From: Silene latifolia
Lineage: Eukaryota; Streptophyta; Magnoliopsida; Caryophyllales; Caryophyllaceae
Reading direction: 5' to 3'
Assembly (NCBI RefSeq): GCF_048544455.1
Contig: NC_133534.1
Span: forward strand, 38,626,217-38,690,216
DNA length: 64,000 nt
Part shown: positions 61,528-64,000 of the stretch, in pieces
How the letters are laid out: each line of letters begins with the position of its first letter
Numbering within the stretch: the first letter of the stretch is position 1
Made by a program: the position numbers and the translations under genes
Notes under the pieces: generated by a model
Seen by the model: the letters and a program-made list of their open reading frames with translations, nothing else
The model's database searches: none
Told to the model about the DNA's origin: nothing

Positions 61528-62593
61528 TGTAAAGGAGTATTCTTAAGCAACGAGAATACAGATGACGATTGAAGAAAACAAGTTTTAAGCTCGTTTTATT
61601 TTGGTTTTGATATTTGGTTAGACATTTGGTTTTTACGATGGTCAATTGGTTTTGTTTAGCAAAGTAGTATTCTTTTACTAGGTGATTTTGTGATTCCTAG
61701 ACCTTATTGTGTGAATCTTGAAAGTGATTTTTTGAATTGGGCATGAATGGTTGATATTTTGATTTCATAAATTTTTTTTTGTGAATCCTGGAACTTATTA
61801 TGTGAAACTGGAACATAAAATTGTGAATCCTGGATCTTATCTTGTGAAACTGGAACATAAAAACAAATTTACTCAATGTTGTGAATCCTGGAATTTATCT
61901 TGTGAAATTGGAACATAAAATTGTGAAACTTGGTCCTGAATCTAGCATCAAGCATTTTTATCATTTCAGTCCTTATTTTGTGAATCTCAGACCTTATCTT
62001 GTGAATCTCAGACCTTGTTCAGTGAATCTTAGGGCTTGTTTTGTGAAACTTGGTCATTATAAGTAGTTTAAAATCATCTATTTTTCTCTTTATTTGGTGA
62101 ATATCAGACCTTGTTTTGTGAATCTCAAACCTTGTTCAGTGAATCTCAGAGCTTGTTGATTTATTTACGACATTTATTTGTTTTCAATGTTGTGAATGCT
62201 AGACTTTAATTTGTCCAATTGTTTACTTGCAAAGTTTGTGAATCCTACGAAGGTGATTTCGTGAAACATGAACTTAAATGTGGGAAATCGTATAACAGTA
62301 GTCCAAGCCAAGCTCAAATTACTCAACTCAATGCCAAATTAGCCACATAAGTCACATAAGTGACCCAATCTTGTCAAAATCCTCTAAGTTTCACAAAAAT
62401 TATTATGACTTTACAAGTATCAAATATCTTTACAAGAGTTGATGAAGGCAACAATCTTGTCAAAATCCTCCTTAAAAACCTTGTTTCTATATGACCTACC
62501 AAATCTACGTATGGTGCAAGTTTTTTAAGAGCCTCGACACACTTTTGCATATTATGACTTCACATCATCCCATCAACACGGACAATTGTCTTA
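61528..62593. repeat. Convergent intergenic region with minisatellite
   Basis: 3' flank of the FAR1-like gene. From about 61680 to 62290 it holds units such as TTGTGAATCCTGGAACTTAT and TTTTGTGAATCTCAGACCTT in FAR1 sense orientation. The rest (62290-62593) is mixed sequence up to the stop codon of the Ulp1-like gene. Confidence 0.75.
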
Positions 62594-63387
62594 TTAATGA
62601 AACACCTATACAACCAAAAACAAGTACAATCGACTTATTTACGGAATATTGGCCAAAGTTATGAAGAAATGAACTTCATAACATAAATAAACAATGAAGT
62701 GTACCTTTTTAGTATTTTTATCCCATCTAAGAAGTTCCAACATGATCGATTTTCGATATTGTGCCAATTTCTACAAAGAGTGACATATATTAGAAAACGA
62801 TAATTAAGATATATATACTAAAAAGGTACACTTCATTGTCTTAAAAATGAACTTACCTCAAAATATTCACTTTTGGTCCATAAAGTATCATCGTCCAAGG
62901 CACTCAACCACTTCAACACAAAAACTCCACAATCATAACTAGACAAAAAAAAAAAAAACAAAAAATGAGAAAGTCCAACTTTCATTCGTAAAACTTCTTA
63001 AAATAATAACTATTGATCTGTTAACAAAAGGAATAACATACATGCTTACATACCATGTTGTTTGTTGAGGGACTTCGAGATTGACAATTTCGTTCATTTG
63101 CATGAACTCTAAAGATTTATATGACTGTCCCAAAATAGATGAAACATGGTACAACAGAAAAGAAAAGGCAATAACAAAATCAAAATATATTTTGGAGTAT
63201 ACTTTTAAAAGAAAAAGCAATAACAATATTTTGGAAAAAAAAATCATACAAGCTCTTTGGCATGCTTGTTGTTAGGATCCACATCTATATCCACGCTTGA
63301 GTTAAGGATGAAATTTTTTCCCTGCTTTATATCACAGACACAAGTCCACCAATGCTTCCCCGTTTCACTATGCAAAGGGATAAAAAC
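62594..63387 (-). CDS. Ulp1-like (C48) cysteine protease, C-terminal exons; 5' end outside window
   Basis: Five minus-strand exons with GT..AG borders and consistent phase: 63387-63250 (VFIPLHSETGKHWWTCVCDI.., ILNSS), 63124-63054 (SYKSLEFMQMNEIVNLEVPQ), 62938-62857 (YDCGVFVLKWLSALDDD), 62770-62705 (LAQYRKSIMLELLRWD) and 62605-62594 (VFH, stop). HW supplies the catalytic His and DCG the catalytic Cys of SUMO-protease folds; the usual catalytic Asp position (DS after the His strand) reads ILNSS, so Asn may replace it. Upstream exons lie beyond the minisatellite at 63440 or outside the window. Ulp1-like genes are known passengers of some plant MULEs. It converges on the FAR1-like gene. No stop or shift was seen in these exons, unlike the neighbour. 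Confidence 0.7.
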
Positions 63388-63439
63388 CTGAGAGAGTAAA
63401 TGTACAAGACAAACCAAGAGATTAATGCTATAATAAGGA

Positions 63440-63935
63440 AAATAAGATCCATGATTCACAAAATAAGGTCCAGGATTCACAAAATAAGTTCACAAAATAA
63501 GTTCCAGGATTCATAAAATAAGGTCCAGGATTCACAAAGTAAGGTCCAGGATTCACAAAATAAGTTCCAGGATTCACAAAATAAGTTCGCAAAATAAGTT
63601 CTAAGATTCACAAAATAAGTTCGCAAAATAAGTTCTAAGATTCACAAAATAAGGTCCAGGATTCACAAAATAAGTTCCATGATTCACAAAATAAGTTCAC
63701 AAAATAAGGTCCAGGATTCACAAAATAAGGTCCATGATTCACGAAATAAGTTCCAGGATTCACAAATAAGTTCACAAAATAAGTTCCATGATTCACAAAA
63801 TAAGTTCACAAAATAAGTTCACAAAATAAGTTCCAGGATTCACAAAATAAGTTCCAGGATTCACAAAATAAGGTCCAGGATTCACAAAATAAGTTCCAGA
63901 ATTCACAAAATAAGGTCCAGGATTCACAAATAAGT
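63440..63935 (-). repeat. GGTCCAGGATTCACAAAATAA minisatellite upstream of the Ulp1 exons
   Basis: About 25 tandem units of 21 bp with shorter variants (AATAAGTTCACA). Read on the minus strand the unit is TTATTTTGTGAATCCTGGACC, the same sequence as the arrays of the FAR1-like gene, again in sense orientation of its own gene. It probably lies in an intron 5' of the exon ending at 63387. Confidence 0.9.
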
Positions 63936-64000
63936 AAAATAAATATCGCAAATAAGTAGGGGGCCAGGTGTCCTAAAACGGGACAGGGAAAGGGATGAAA

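Noticed and set aside
63440-63935. CRISPR-like repeat array
   Set aside because: Units are directly adjacent, degenerate and without unique spacers, in a plant nuclear context; it is a minisatellite.

Overview
The window is repeat-dense plant nuclear DNA. Evidence for this is spliced genes with GT..AG introns, a P-class PPR gene, plant-type AGC kinase and FAR1-like sequences, plant LTR retrotransposon lineages, Helitrons, and hAT, Harbinger and Stowaway MITEs. The repeat mix (a Tat element with a long antisense region, and TATCCGTCTTA repeats) suggests Caryophyllales, perhaps Caryophyllaceae. That placement is inference.

Layout. 1-1525: right end (5' LTR, PBS, leader) of a minus-strand Tekay-like Ty3/gypsy element. 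It is inserted in the reverse transcriptase region of a plus-strand Tat-lineage Ty3/gypsy element, 1526-10703. The Tat element shows pol, a tandem signature repeat, a long antisense accessory coding region with a plant mobile domain, a Harbinger-type MITE, a polypurine tract and the 3' LTR. 10704-12450: intergenic DNA with a GC-rich repeat and an 860-bp foldback element. 12509-13858: a PPR gene, the only nearly intact ordinary gene. 15994-16573: start of an AGCVIII (D6PK-like) kinase, a truncated pseudogene, followed by two hAT MITEs with tRNA-like promoter boxes. 19186-24172: an unrecognised host gene; one exon carries a Harbinger MITE and a 3-kb minus-strand Helitron. 24741-28076: a related plus-strand Helitron.

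28823-61527 is one FAR1/MULE-transposase-type gene, stretched to about 33 kb by insertions. Intron 1 holds an antisense gene fragment (possible XS domain) split by a Ty1/copia element (29576-38219). Exon 2, in the middle of the FAR1 zinc-binding domain, is split by a three-LTR tandem of a Sirevirus-type Ty1/copia element (39892-58839, target duplication GTTTG). After it come the rest of the FAR1 domain, the MULE transposase core, a SWIM finger and a zinc knuckle, with two frameshifts and two in-frame stops. A Ulp1-like (C48) cysteine protease gene converges on it from the minus strand (62594-63387, 5' end outside). A roughly 21-bp minisatellite (TTTTGTGAATC core) fills introns and flanks of both genes, in the sense orientation of each.

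The best candidate for an undescribed system is this FAR1-transposase plus Ulp1-protease locus with its sense-oriented intronic minisatellite, most simply read as a decayed MULE-type transposon whose ends are not resolved. Next is the Sirevirus tandem with about nine spaced inverted-repeat modules (TGCAACAGT...ACTGTTGCA) per copy, including inside coding DNA. All domain calls are by eye; no database search was run.
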